64,000 nucleotides of DNA from Eurosta solidaginis (GCF_040869045.1 NW_027137024.1:124001-188000), one strand, 5' to 3'. Positions 21,376 to 36,410 are shown, numbered from the stretch's first letter. Translations and numbers: made by a program. Notes: a model not told the origin generated them from the sequence alone.

Positions 21376-24300
21376 TTTAACGCATTTGTTTTGGTTACTC
21401 GACGTCTCCGTTCTCGTGTAGCCTACATATTGCGTTTTTTTTTTAATTTGCTTACCGGGCTAAAGGTTAGCATGTTTAAAATACGTAAGTCGTTTTGTTC
21501 ATCAAATTTAAGTAGATAACTCATCAGTTGTTTGCATCAGAGCGACAATTTTTGAGATAGTTATTAAAACTGTTTATAGGTTGTCAAACGTTGTTTCTCG
21601 TTGTATATCCTTTAATTCTAGAGTTAAATTGATAAATAACGTGTACGAATTTGTTTAACGCATTTCTTTTGGTTACTCGACGTCTCCTTTCTCGTGTAGC
21701 CTACATATTGCGTTTTTTTTTTTTTAATTTGCTTACCGGGCTAAAGGTTAGCATGTTTAAAATACGTAAGTCGTTTTGTTCATCAAATTTGAGTAGATAA
21801 CTCAGCAGTGTTTGCATCAGAGCGACAATTTTTGAGATAGTTATTAAGACTGTTTAAAGGTTGTCAAACGTTGTTTCTCGTTGTATATCCTTTAATTCTA
21901 GAGTTAAATTGATAAATAACGTGTACGAATTTGTTTAACGCATTTGTTTTGGTTACTCGACGTCTCCGTTCTCGTGTAGCCTACATATTGCGTTTTTTTT
22001 TTAATTTGCTTACCGGGCTAAAGGTTAGCATGTTTAAAATACGTAAGTCGTTTTGTTCATCATATTTAAGTAGATAACTCATCAGTTGTTTGCATCAGAG
22101 CGATAATTTTTGAGATAGTTATTAAAACTGTTTAAAGGTTGTCAAACGTTTTTTCTCGTTGTATATCCTTTAATTCTAGAGTTAAATTGATAAATAACGT
22201 GTACGAATTTGTTTAACGCATTTGTTTTGGTTACTCGACGTCTCCGTTCTCGTGTAGCCTACATATTGCGTTTTTTTTTTAATTTGCTTACCGGGCTAAA
22301 GGTTAGCATGTTTAAAATACGTAAGTCGTTTTGTTCATCATATTTAAGTAGATAACTCATCAGTTGTTTGCATCAGAGCGACAATTTTTGAGATAGTTAT
22401 TAAAACTGTTTAAAGGTTGTCAAACGTTGTTTCTCGTTGTATATCCTTTAATTCTAGAGTTAAATTGATAAATAACGTGTACGAATTTGTTTAACGCATT
22501 TGTCTTGGTTACTCGACGTCTCCGTTCTCGTGTAGCCTACATATTGCGTTTTTTTTTTAATTTGCTTACCGGGCTAAAGGTTAGCATGTTTAAAATACGT
22601 AAGTCGTTTTGTTCATCATATTTAAGTAGATAACTCATCAGTTGTTTGCATCAGAGCGATAATTTTTGAGATAGTTATTAAAACTGTTTAAAGGTTGTCA
22701 AACGTTGTTTCTCGTTGTATATCCTTTAATTCTAGAGTTAAATTGATAAATAACGTGTAAGAATTTGTTTAACGCATTTGTTTTGGTTACTCGACGTCTC
22801 CGTTCTCGTGTAGCCTACATATTGCGTTTTTTTTTTTAATTTGCTTACCGGGCTAAAGGTTAGCATGTTTAAAATACGTAAGTCGTTTTGTTCATCAAAT
22901 TTGAGTAGATAACTCAGCAGTTGTTTGCATCAGAGCGACAATTTTTGAGATAGTTATTAAAACTGTTTAAAGGTTGTCAAACGTTGTTTCTCGTTGTATA
23001 TCCTTTAATTCTAGAGTTAAATTCATAAATAACGTGTACGAATTTGTTTAACGCATTTGTTTTGGTTACTCGACGTCTCCGTTCTCGTGTAGCCTACATA
23101 TTGCGTTTTTTTTTTTAATTTGCTTACCGGGCTAAAGGTTAGCATGTTTAAAATACGCAAGTCGTTTTGTTCAACAAATTTAAGTAGATAACTCATCAGT
23201 TGTTTGCATCAGAGCGACAATTTTTGAGATAGTTATTAAAACTGTTTAAAGGTTGTCAAACGTTGTTTCTCGTTGTATATCCTTTAATTCTAGAGTTAAA
23301 TTGATAAATAACGTGTACGAATTTGTTTAACGCATTTGTTTTGGTTACTCGACGTCTCCGTTCTCGTGTAGCCTACATATTGCGTTTTTTTATAATTTCC
23401 TTACCGGGCTAAAGGTTAGCATGTTTAAAATACGTAAGTCGTTTTGTTAATCATATTTAAGTAGATAACTCATCAGTTGTTTGCTTCAGAGCGATAATTT
23501 TTGAGATAGTTATTAAAACTGTTTAAAGGTTGTCAAACGTTGTTTCTCGTTGTATATCCTTTAATTCTAGAGTTAAATTGATAAATAACGTGTACGAATT
23601 TGTTTAACGCATTTGTTTTGGTTACTCGACGTCTCCGTTCTCGTGTAGCCTACATATTGCGTTTTTTTTTAATTTGCTTACCGGGCTAAAGGTTAGCATG
23701 TTTAAAATACGTAAGTCGTTTTGTTCATCATATTTAAGTAGATAACTCATCAGTTGTTTGCATCAGAGCGACAATTTTTGAGATAGTTATTAAAACTGTT
23801 TAAAGGTTGTCAAACGTTGTTTCTCGTTGTATATCCTTTAATTCTAGAGTTAAATTGATAAATAACGTGTACGAATTTGTTTAACGCATTTGTTTTGGTT
23901 ACTCGACGTCTCCGTTCTCGTGTAGCCTACATATTGCGTTTTTTTTATAATTTCCTTACCGGGCTAAAGGTTAGCATGTTTAAAATACGTAAGTCGTTTT
24001 GTTAATCATATTTAAGTAGATAACTCATCAGTTGTTTGCTTCAGAGCGATAATTTTTGAGATAGTTATTAAAACTGTTTAAAGGTTGTCAAACGTTGTTT
24101 CTCGTTGTATATCCTTTAATTCTAGAGTTAAATTGATAAATAACGTGTACGAATTTGTTTAACGCATTTGTTTTGGTTACTCGACGTCTCCGTTCTCGTG
24201 TAGCCTACATATTGCGTTTTTTTTTATAATTTCCTTACCGGGCTAAAGGTTAGCATGTTTAAAATACGTAAGTCGTTTTGTTAATCATATTTAAGTAGAT

Positions 24301-25273
24301 AACTCATCAGTTGTTTGCTTCAGAGCGATAATTTTTGAGATAGTTATTAAAACTGTTTAAAAGTTGTCAAACGTTGTTTCTCGTTGTATATCCTTTAATT
24401 CTAGAGTTAAATTGATAAATAACGAGTACGAATTTGTTTAACGCATTTGTTTTGGTTACTCGACGTCTCCGTTCTCGTGTAGCCTACATATTGCGTTTTT
24501 TTTTTAATTTGCTTACCGGGCTAAAGGTTAGCATGTTTAAAATACGTAAGTCGTTTTGTTCAACAAATTTAAGTAGATAACTCATCAGTTGTTTGCATCA
24601 GAGCGATAATTTTTGAGATAGTTATTAAAACTGTTTAAAGGTTGTCAAACGTTGTTTCTCGTTGTATATCTTTAATTCTAGAGTTAAATTGATAAATAAC
24701 GTGTACGAATTTGTTTAACGCATTTGTTTTGGTTACTCGACGTCTCCGTTCTCGTGTAGCCTACATATTGCGTTTTTTTTTTTTAATTTGCTTACCGGGC
24801 TAAAGGTTAGCATGTTTAAAATATGTAAGTCGTTTTGTTCATCAAATTTAAGTAGATAACTCATCAGTTGTTTGCATCAGAGCGACAATTTTTGAGATAG
24901 TTATTAAAACTGTTTAAAGGTTGTCAAACGTTGTTTCTCGTTGTATATCCTTTAATTCTAGAGTTAAATTGATAAATAACGTGTACGAGTTTGTTTAACG
25001 CATTTGTTTTGGTTACTCGACGTCTCCGTTCTCGTGTAGCCTACATATTGCGTTTTTTTTTTTTAATTTGCTTACCGGGCTAAAGGTTAGCATGTTTAAA
25101 ATACGTAAGTCGTTTTGTTCATCATATTTAAGTAGATAACTCATCAGTTGTTTGCATCAGAGCGACAATTTTTGAGATAGTTATTAAAACTGTTTAAAGG
25201 TTGTCAAACGTTGTTTCTCGTTGTATATCCTTTAATTCTAGAGTTAAATTGATAAATAACGTGTACGAATTTG
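21376..25273 (+). repeat. 14-monomer higher-order repeat, copy 2 (~3.9 kb)
   Basis: Same variant order as 17477-21375, offset by about 3,899 bp. Private changes include CTCCTTTCTCG near 21688, ACGCAAG near 23157, AAAAGTTGTC near 24360, AATATGTAAG near 24822, and CGAGTTTG near 24986. Corresponding units are visibly more alike than neighbouring monomers, the defining property of a higher-order repeat. Confidence 0.88.
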
Positions 25274-28200
25274 TTTAACGCATTTGTTTTGGTTACTCGA
25301 CGTCTCCGTTCTCGTGTAGCCTACATATTGCGTTTTTTTTTTAATTTGCTTACCGGGCTAAAGGTTAGCATGTTTAAAATACGTAAGTCGTTTTGTTCAT
25401 CATATTTAAGTAGATAACTCATCAGTTGTTTGCATCAGAGCGATAATTTTTGAGATAGTTATTAAAACTGTTTAAAGGTTGTCAAACATTGTTTCTCGTT
25501 GTATAACCTTTAATTCTAGAGTTAAATTGATAAATAACGTGTACGAATTTGTTTAACGCATTTGTTTTGGTTACTCGACGTCTCCGTTCTCGTGTAGCCT
25601 ACATATTGCGTTTTTTTTTTAATTTGCTTACCGGGCTAAAGGTTAGCATGCTTAAAATACGTAAGTCGTTTTGTTCATCATATTTAAGTAGATAACTCAT
25701 CAGTTGTTTGCATCAGAGCGATAATTTTTGAGATAGTTATTAAAACTGTTTAAAGGTTGTCAAACGTTGTTTCTCGTTGTATATCCTTTAATTCTAGAGT
25801 TAAATTGATAAATAACGTGTAAGAATTTGTTTAACGCATTTGTTTTGGTTACTCGAGGTCTCCGTTCTCGTGTAGCCTACATATTGCGTTTTTTTTTTAA
25901 TTTGCTTACCGGGCTAAAGGTTAGCATGTTTAAAATACGTAAGTCGTTTTTTTCATCAAATTTGAGTAGATAATTCAGCAGTTGTTTGCATCAGAGCGAC
26001 AATTTTTGAGATAGTTATTAAAACTGTTTAAAGGTTGTCAAACGTTGTTTCTCGTTGTATATCCTTTAATTCTAGAGTTAAATTCATAAATAACGTGTAC
26101 GAATTTGTTTAACGCATTTGTTTTGGTTACTCGACGTCTCCGTTCTCGTGTAGCCTACATATTGCGTTTTTTTTTTTAATTTGCTTACCGGGCTAAAGGT
26201 TAGCATGTTTAAAATACGTAAGTCGTTTTGTTCAACAAATTTAAGTAGATAACTCATCAGTTGTTTGCATCAGAGCGACAATTTTTGAGATAGTTATTAA
26301 AACTGTTTAAAGGTTGTCAAACGTTGTTTCTCGTTGTATATCCTTTAATTCTAGAGTTAAATTGATAAATAACGTGTACGAATTTGTTTAACGCATTTGT
26401 TTTGGTTACTCGACGTCTCCGTTCTCGTGTAGCCTACATATTGCGTTTTTTTTTAGTTTGCTTACCGGGCTAAAGGTTAGCATGTTTAAAATACGTAAGT
26501 CGTTTTGTTCATCATATTTAAGTAGATAACTCATCAGTTGTTTGCATCAGAGCGATAATTTTTGAGATAGTTATTAAAACTGTTTAAAGGTTGTCAAACG
26601 TTGTTTCTCGTTGTATATCCTTTAATTCTAGAGTTAAATTGATAAATAACGTGTACGAATTTGTTTAACGCATTTGTTTTGGTTCCTCGACGTCTCCGTT
26701 CTCGTGTAGCCTACATATTGCGTTTTTTTTTTAATTTGCTTACCGGGCTAAAGGTTAGCATGTTTAAAATACGTAAGTCGTTTTGTTAATCATATTTAAG
26801 TAGATAACTCATCAGTTGTTTGCATCAGAGCGATAATTTTTGAGATAGTTATTAAAACTGTTTAAAGGTTGTCAAACGTTGTTTCTCGTTGTATATCCTT
26901 TAATTCTAGAGTTAAATTGATAAATAACGTGTACGAATTTGTTTAACGCATTTGTTTTGGTTACTCGACGTCTCCGTTCTCGTGTAGCCTACATATTGCG
27001 TTTTTTTTTAATTTGCTTACCGGGCTAAAGGTTAGCATGTTTAAAATACGTAAGTCGTTTTGTTCATCATATTTAAGTAGATAACTCATCAGTTGTTTGC
27101 ATCAGAGCGATAATTTTTGAGATAGTTATTAAAACTGTTTAAAGGTTGTCAAACGTTGTTTCTCGTTGTATATCCTTTAATTCTAGAGTTAAATTGATAA
27201 ATAACGTGTACGAATTTGTTTAACGCATTTGTTTTGGTTACTCGACGTCTCCGTTCTCGTGTAGCCTACATATTGCGTTTTTTTTTTTTAATTTGCTTAC
27301 CGGGCTAAAGGTTAGCATGCTTAAAATACGTAAGTCGTTTTGTTCATCATATTTAAGTAGATAACTCATCAGTTGTTTGCATCAGAGCGATAATTTTTGA
27401 GATAGTTATTAAAACTGTTTAAAGGTTGTCAAACGTTGTTTCTCGTTGTATATCCTTTAATTCTAGAGTTAAATTGATAAATAACGTGTAAGAATTTGTT
27501 TAACGCATTTGTTTTGGTTACTCGACGTCTCCGTTCTCGTGTAGCCTACATATTGCGTTTTTTTTTAATTTGCTTACCGGGCTAAAGGTTAGCATGTTTA
27601 AAATACGTAAGTCGTTTTGTTCATCATATTTAAGTAGATAACTCATCAGTTGTTTGCATCAGAGCGATAATTTTTGAGATAGTTATTAAAACTGTTTAAA
27701 GGTTGTCAAACGTTGTTTCTCGTTGTATATCCTTTAATTCTAGAGTTAAATTGATAAATAACGTGTACGAATTTGTTTAACGCATTTGTTTTGGTTACTC
27801 GACGTCTCCGTTCTCGTGTAGCCTACATATTGCGTTTTTTTTTTTAATTTGCTTACCGGGCTAAAGGTTAGCATGTTTAAAATACGTAAGTCGTTTTGTT
27901 CATCAAATTTAAGTAGATAACTCATCAGTTGTTTGCATCAGAGCGACAATTTTTGAGATAGTTATTAAAACTGTTTAAAGGTTGTCAAACGTTGTTTCTC
28001 GTTGTATATCCTTTAATTCTAGAGTTAAATTGATAAATAACGTGTACGAATTTGTTTAACGCATTTGTTTTGGTTACTCGACGTCTCCGTTCTCGTGTAG
28101 CCTACATTTTGCGTTTTTTTTTTTTAATTTGCTTACCGGGCTAAAGGTTAGCATGTTTAAAATACGTAAGTCGTTTTGTTCATCAAATTTAAGTAGATAA

Positions 28201-29450
28201 CTCATCAGTTGTTTGCATCAGAGCGACAATTTTTGAGATAGTTATTAAAACTGTTTAAAGGTTGTCAAACGTTGTTTCTCGTTGTATATCCTTTAATTCT
28301 AGAGTTAAATTGATAAATAACGTGTACGAATTTGTTTAACGCATTTGTTTTGGTTACTCGACGTCTCCGTTCTCGTGTAGCCTACATATTGCTTTTTTTT
28401 TTTTTAATTTGCTTACCGGGCTAAAGGTTAGCATGTTTAAAATACGTAAGTCGTTTTGTTCATCAAATTTAAGTAGATAACTCATCAGTTGTTTGCATCA
28501 GAGCGATAATTTTTGAGATAGTTATTAAAACTGTTTAAAGGTTGTCAAACGTTGTTTCTCGTTGTATATCCTTTAATTCTAGAGTTAAATTGATAAATAA
28601 CGTGTACGAATTTGTTTAACGCATTTGTTTTGGTTACTCGACGTCTCCGTCCTCGTGTAGCCTACATATTGCGTTTTTTTTTTAATTTGCTTACCGGGCT
28701 AAAGGTTACCATGTTTAAAATACGTAAGTCGTTTTGTTCATCAAATTTAAGTAGATAACTCATCAGTTGTTTGCATCAGAGCGACAATTTTTGAGATAGT
28801 TATTAAAACTGTTTAAAGGTTGTCAAACGTTGTTTCTCGTTGTATATCCTTTAATTCTAGAGTTAAATTGATAAATAACGTGTACGAATTTGTTTAACGC
28901 ATTTGTTTTGGTTACTCGACGTCTCCGTTCTCGTGTAGCCTACATATTGCGTTTTTTTTTTTATTTGCTTACCGGGCTAAAGGTTAGCATGCTTAAATTA
29001 CGTAAGTCGTTTTGTTCAACAAATTTAAGTAGATAACTCATCAGTTGTTTGCATCAGAGCGACAATTTTTGAGATAGTTATTAAAACTGTTTAAAGGTTG
29101 TCAAACGTTGTTTCTCGTTGTATATCCTTTAATTCTAGAGTTAAATTGATAAATAACGTGTAAGAATTTGTTTAACGCATTTGTTTTAGTTACTCGACGT
29201 CTCCGTTCTCGTGTAGCCTACATATTGCGTTTTTTTTTTTTAATTTGCTTACCGGGCTAAAGGTTAGCATGTTTAAAATACGTAAGTCGTTTTGTTCATC
29301 AAATTTATGTAGATAACTCATCAGTTGTTTGCATCAGAGCGATAATTTTTGAGATAGTTATTAAAACTGTTTAAAGGTTGTCAAACGTTGTTTCTCGTTG
29401 TATATCCTTTAATTCTAGAGTTAAATTGATAAATAGCGTGTACGAATTTG

Positions 29451-32400
29451 TTTAACGCATTTGTTTTGGTTACTCGACGTCTCCGTTCTCGTGTAGCCTA
29501 CATATTGCGTTTTTTTTTTAATTTGCTTACCGGGCTAAAGGTAAGCATGTTTAAAATACGTAAGTCGTTTTGTTCATCATATTTAAGTAGATAACTCATC
29601 AGTTGTTTGCATCAGAGCGATAATTTTTGAGATAGTTATTAAAACTGTTTAAAGGTTGTCAAACGTTGTTTCTCGTTGTATATCCTTTAATTCTAGAGTT
29701 AGATTGATAAATAACGTGTACGAATTTGTTTAACGCATTTGTTTTGGTTACTCGACGTCTCCGTTCTCGTGTAGCCTACATATTGCGTTTTTTTTTTAAT
29801 TTGCTTACCGGGCTAAAGGTTAGCATGTTTAAAATACGTAAGTCGTTTTGTTCATCATATTTAAGTAGATAACTCATCAGTTGTTTGCATCAGAGCGATA
29901 ATTTTTGAGATAGTTATTAAAACTGTTTAAAGGTTGTCAAACGTTGTTTCTCGTTGTATATCCTTTAATTCTAGAGTTAAATTGATAAATAACGTGTACG
30001 AATTTGTTTAACGCATTTGTTTTGGTTCCTCGACGTCTCCGTTCTCGTGTAGCCTACATATTGCGTTTTTTTTTTAATTTGCTTACCGGGCTAAAGGTTA
30101 GCATGCTTAAAATACGTAAGTCGTTTTGTTCATCAAATTTAAGTAGATAACTCATCAGTTGTTTGCATCAGAGCGATAATTTTTGAGATAGTTATTAAAA
30201 CTGTTTAAAGGTTGTCAAACGTTGTTTCTCGTTGTATATCCTTTAATTCTAGAGTTAAATTGATAAATAACGTGTACGAATTTGTTTAACGCATTTGGTT
30301 TGGTTACTCGACGTCTCCGTTCTCGTGTAGCCTACATATTGCGTTTTTTTTTTAATTTGCTTACCGGGCTAAAGGTTAGCATGTTTAAAATACGTAAGTC
30401 GTTTTGTTCATCAAATTTAAGTAGATAACTCATCAGTTGTTTGCATCAGAGCGATAATTTTTGAGATAGTTATTAAAACCGTTTAAAGGTTGTCAAACGT
30501 TGTTTCTCGTTGTATATCCTTTAATTCTAGAGTTAGATTGATAAATAACGTGTACGAATTTGTTTAACGCATTTGTTTTGGTTACTCGACGTCTCCGTTC
30601 TCGTGTAGCCTACATATTGCGTTTTTTTTTTTAATTTGCTTACCGGGCTAAAGGTTAGCATGTTTAAAATACGTAAGTCGTTTTGTTCATCATATTTAAG
30701 TAGATAACTCATCAGTTGTTTGCATCAGAGCGATAATTTTTGAGATAGTTATTTAAACTGTTTAAAGGTTGTCAAACGTTGTTTCTCGTTGTATATCCTT
30801 TAATTCTAGAGTTAAATTGATAAATAACGTGTAAGAATTTGTTTAATGCATTTGTTTTGGTTACTCGACGTCTCCGTTCTCGTGTAGCCTACATATTGCG
30901 TTTTTTTTTTTAATTTGCTTACCTGGCTAAAGGATAGCATGTTTAAAATACGTAAGTCGTTTTGTTCATCAAATTTAAGTAGATAACTCATCAGTTGTTT
31001 GCATCAGAGCGATAATTTTTGAGATAGTTATTAAAACTGTTTAAAGGTTGTCAAACGTTGTTTCTCGTTGTATATCCTTTAATTCTAGAGTTAAATTGAT
31101 AAATAACGTGTACGAATTTGTTTAACGCATTTGTTTTGGTTACTCGACGTCTCCGTTCTCGTGTAGCCTACATATTGCGTTTTTTTTTTAATTTGCTTAC
31201 CGGGCTAAAGGTTAGCATGTTTAAAATACGTAAGTCGTTTTGTTCATCATATTTAAGTAGACAACTCATCAGTTGTTTGCATCAGAGCGATAATTTTTGA
31301 GATAGTTATTAAAACTGTTTAAAGGTTGTCAAACGTTGTTTCTCGTTGTATATCCTTTAATTCTAGAGTTAAATTGATAAATAACGTGTACGAATTTGTT
31401 TAACGCATTTGTTTTGGTTACTCGACGTCTCCGTTCTCGTGTAGCCTACATATTGCGTTTTTTTTTTTTAATTTGCTTACCGGGCTAAAGGTTAGCATGT
31501 TTAAAATACGTAAGTCGTTTTGTTCATCAAATTTAAGTAGATAACTCATCAGTTGTTTGCATCAGAGCGATAATTTTTGAGATAGTTATTAAAACTGTTT
31601 AAAGGTTGTCAAACGTTGTTTCTCGTTGTATATCCTTTAATTCTAGAGTTAAATTGATAAATAACGTGTACGAATTTGTTTAACGCATTTGTTTTGGTTA
31701 CTCGACGTCTCCGTTCTCGTGTAGCCTACATATTGCGTTTTTTTTTTAATTTGCTTACCGGGCTAAAGGTAAGCATGTTTAAAATACGTAAGTCGTTTTG
31801 TTCATCATATTTAAGGAGATAACTCATCAGTTGTTTGCATCAGAGCGATAATTTTTGAGATAGTTATTAAAACTGTTTAAAGGTTGTCAAACGTTGTTTC
31901 TCGTTGTATATCCTTTAATTCTAGAGTTAAATTGATAAATAACGTGTACGAATTTGTTTAACGCATTTGTTTTGGTTACTCGACGTCTCCGTTCTCGTGT
32001 AGCCTACATATTGCGTTTTTTTTTTAATTTGCTTACCGGGCTAAAGGCTAGCATGTTTAAAATACGTAAGTCGTTTTGTTCATCATATTTAAGTAGATAA
32101 CTCATCAGTTGTTTGCATCAGAGCGATAATTTTTGAGATAGTTATTAAAACTGTTTAAAGGTTGTCAAACGTTGTTTCTCGTTGTATATCCTTTAATTCT
32201 AGAGTTAAATTGATAAATAACGTGTACGAATTTGTTTAACGCATTTGTTTTGGTTCCTCGACGTCTCCGTTCTCGTGTAGCCTACATATTGCGTTTTTTT
32301 TTTAATTTGCTTACCGGGCTAAAGGTTAGCACGCTTAAAATACGTAAGTCGTTTTGTTCATCAAATTTAAGTAGATAACTCATCAGTTGTTTGCATCAGA

Positions 32401-35400
32401 GCGATAATTTTTGAGATAGTTATTAAAACTGTTTAAAGTTTGTCAAACGTTGTTTCTCGTTGTATATCCTTTAATTCTAGAGTTAAATTGATAAATAACG
32501 TGTACGAATTTGTTTAGCGCATTTGGTTTGGTTACTGGACGTCTCCGTTCTCGTGTAGCCTACATATTGCGTTTTTTTTTTAATTTGCTTACCGGGCTAA
32601 AGGTTAGCATGTTTAAAATACGTAAGTCGTTTTGTTCATCAAATTTAAGTAGATAACTCATCAGTTGTTTGCATCAGAGCGATAATTTTTGAGATAGTTA
32701 TTAAAACTGTTTAAAGGTTGTCAAACGTTGTTTCTCGTTGTATATCCTTTAATTCTAGAGTTAAATTGATAAATAACGTGTACGAATTTGTTTAACGCAT
32801 TTGTTTTGGTTACTCGACGTCTCCGTTCTCGTGTAGCCTACATATTGCGTTTTTTTTTTTAATTGCTTACCGGGCTAAAGGTTAGCATGTTTAAAATACG
32901 TAAGTCGTTTTGTTCATCATATTTAAGTAGATAACTCATCAGTTGTTTGCATCAGAGCGATAATTTTTGAGATAGTTATTAAAACTGTTTAAAGGTTGTC
33001 AAACGTTGTTTCTCGTTGTATATCCTTTAATTCTAGAGTTAAATTGATAAATAACGTGTAAGAATTTGTTTAACGCATTTGTTTTGGTTACTCGACGTCT
33101 CCGTTCTCGTGTAGCCTACATATTGCGTTTTTTTTTTTAATTTGCTTACCGGGCTAAAGGTTAGCATGTTTAAAATACGTAAGTCGTTTTGTTCATCAAA
33201 TTTAAGTAGATAACTCATCAGTTGTTTGCATCAGAGCGATAATTTTTGAGATAGTTATTAAAACTGTTTAAAGGTTGTCAAACGTTGTTTCTCGTTGTAT
33301 ATCCTTTAATTCTAGAGTTAAATTGATAAATAACGTGTACGAATTTGTTTAACGCATTTGTTTTGGTTACTCGACGTCTCCGTTCTCGTGTAGCCTACAT
33401 ATTGCGTTTTTTTTTTAATTTGCTTACCGGGCTAAAGGTTAGCATGTTTAAAATACGTAAGTCGTTTTGTTCATCAAATTTAAGTAGATAACTCATCAGT
33501 TGTTTGCATCAGAGCGATAATTTTTGAGATAGTTATTAAAACTGTTTAAAGGTTGTCAAACGTTGTTTCTCGTTGTATATCCTTTAATTCTAGAGGTAAA
33601 TTGATAAATAACGTGTACGAATTTGTTTAACGCATTTGTTTTGGTTACTCGACGTCTTCGTTCTCGTGTAGCCTACATATTGCGTTTTTTTTTTTAATTT
33701 GCTTACCGGGCTAAAGGTAAGCATGTTTAAAATACGTAAGTCGTTTTGTTCATCATATTTAAGTAGATAACTCATCAGTTGTTTGCATCAGAGCGATAAT
33801 TTTTGAGATAGTTATTAAAACTCTTTAAAGGTTGTCAAACGTTGTTTCTCGTTGTATATCCTTTAATTCTAGAGTTAAATTGATAAATAACGTGTACGAA
33901 TTTGTTTAACGCATTTGTTTTGGTTACTCGACGTCTCCGTTCTCGTGTAGCCTACATATTGCGTTTTTTTTTTAAATTTGCTTACCGGGCTAAAGGTTAG
34001 CATGTTTAAAATACGTAAGTCGTTTTGTTCAACAAATTTAAGTAGATAACTCATCAGTTGTTTGCATCAGAGCGATAATTTTTGAGATAGTTATTAAAAC
34101 TGTTTAAAGGTTGTCAAACGTTGTTTCTCGTTGTATATCCTTTAATTCTAGAGGTAAATTGATAAATAACGTGTACGAATTTGTTTAACGCATTTGTTTT
34201 GGTTACTCGACGTCTTCGTTCTCGTGTAGCCTACATATTGCGTTTTTTTTTTTAATTTGCTTACCGGGCTAAAGGTAAGCATGTTTAAAATACGTAAGTC
34301 GTTTTGTTCATCATATTTAAGTAGATAACTCATCAGTTGTTTGCATCAGAGCGATAATTTTTGAGATAGTTATTAAAACTGTTTAAAGGTTGTCAAACGT
34401 TGTTTCTCGTTGTATATCCTTTAATTCTAGAGTTAAATTGATAAATAACGTGTACGAATTTGTTTAACGCATTTGTTTTGGTTACTCGACGTCTCCGTTC
34501 TCGTGTAGCCTACATATTGCGTTTTTTTTTTAATTTGCTTACCGGGCTAAAGGTTAGCATGTTTAAAATACGTAAGTCGTTTTGTTCATCATATTTAAGT
34601 AGATAACTCATCAGTTGTTTGCATCAGAGCGATAATTTTTGAGATAGTTATTAAAACTGTTTAAAGGTTGTCAAGCGTTGTTTCTCGTTGTATATCCTTT
34701 AATTCTAGAGTTAAATTGATAAATAACGTATACGAATTTGTTTAACGCATTTGTTTTGGTTCCTCGACGTCTCCGTTCTCGTGTAGCCTACATATTGCGT
34801 TTTTTTTTTAATTTGCTTACCGGGCTAAAGGTTAGCATGCTTAAAATACGTAAGTCGTTTTGTTCATCAAATTTAAGTAGATAACTCATCAGTTGTTTGC
34901 ATCAGAGCGATAATTTTTGAGATAGTTATTAAAACTGTTTAAAGTTTGTCAAACGTTGTTTCTCGTTGTATATCCTTTAATTCTAGAGTTAAATGGATAA
35001 ATAACGTGTACGAATTTGTTTAACGCATTTGGTTTGGTTACTGGACGTCTCCGTTCTCGTGTAGCCTACATATTGCGTTTTTTTTTAATTTGCTTACCGG
35101 GCTAAAGGTTAGCATGTTTAAAATACGTAAGTCGTTTTGTTCATCAAATTTAAGTAGATAACTCATCAGTTGTTTGCATCAGAGCGATAATTTTTGAGAT
35201 AGTTATTAAAACTGTTTAAAGGTTGTCAAACGTTGTTTCTCGTTGTATATCCTTTAATTCTAGAGTTAAATTGATAAATAACGTGTACGAATTTGTTTAA
35301 CGCATTTGTTTTGGTTACTCGACGTCTCCGTTCTCGTGTAGCCTACATATTGCGTTTTTTTTTTTAATTTGCTTGCCGGGCTAAAGGTTAGCATGTTTAA

Positions 35401-36410
35401 AATACGTAAGTCGTTTTGTTCATGATATTTAAGTAGATAACTCATCAGTTGTTTGCATCAGAGCGATAATTTTTGAGATAGTTATTAAAACTGTTTAAAG
35501 GTTGTCAAACGTTGTTTCTCGTTGTATATCCTTTAATTCTAGAGTTAAATTGATAAATAACGTGTAAGAATTTGTTTAACGCATTTGTTTTGGTTACTCG
35601 ACGTCTCCGTTCTCGTGTAGCCTACATATTGCGTTTTTTTTTTTAATTTGCTTACCGGGCTAAAGGTTAGCATGTTTAAAATACGTAAGTCGTTTTGTTC
35701 ATCAAATTTAAGTAGATAACTCATCAGTTGTTTGCATCAGAGCGATAATTTTTGAGATAGTTATTAAAACTGTTTAAAGGTTGTCAAACGTTGTTTCTCG
35801 TTGTATATCCTTTAATTCTAGAGTTAAATTGATAAATAACGTGTACGAATTTGTTTAACGCATTTGTTTTGGTTACTCGACGTCTCCGTTCTCGTGTAGC
35901 CTACATATTGCGTTTTTTTTTTAATTTGCTTACCGGGCTAAAGGTTAGCATGTTTAAAATACGTAAGTCGTTTTGTTCATCATATTTAAGTAGATAACTC
36001 ATCAGTTGTTTGCATCAGAGCGATAATTTTTGAGATAGTTATTAAAACTGTTTAAAGGTTGTCAAACGTTGTTTCTCGTTGTATATCCTTTAATTCTAGA
36101 GTTAAATTGATAAATAACGTGTACGAATTTGTTTAACGCATTTGTTTTGGTTACTCGACGTCTCCGTTCTCGTGTAGCCTACATATTGCATTTTTTTTTT
36201 AAATTTGCTTACCGGGCTAAAGGCTAGCATGTTTAAAATACGTAAGTCGTTTTGTTCAACAAATTTAAGTAGATAACTCATCAGTTGTTTGCATCAGAGC
36301 GACAATTTTTGAGATAGTTATTAAAACTGTTTAAAGGTTGTCAAACGTTGTTTCTCGTTGTATATCCTTTAATTCTAGAGTTAAATTGATAAATAACGTG
36401 TACGAATTTG
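29451..36410 (+). repeat. 8-monomer higher-order repeat block, three partial copies
   Basis: A run of variants (GGTAAGC copy; CATCATATTT copy; GGTTCCTCG with GCTTAAAA; GGTTTGGTTACT copy; GTGTAAGAA copy; CATCAAATTT copy) begins at 29451, 31679 and 34184. The first spacing is 2,228 bp, eight monomers. The second unit has seven monomers, followed by an inserted two-monomer piece at 33626-34183. Sub-variants such as TTACTGG and AGTTTGTC are shared only by units 2 and 3. Confidence 0.75.
33347..34462 (+). repeat. Tandem duplication of a two-monomer unit inside the 8-monomer repeat
   Basis: The marks AGAGGTAAATTG, CGTCTTCG and GGTAAGC occur in the same order at about 33593-33722 and 34151-34280, 558 bp (two monomers) apart, and hardly elsewhere together. 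This indicates a local dimer duplication by unequal exchange. Confidence 0.75.
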
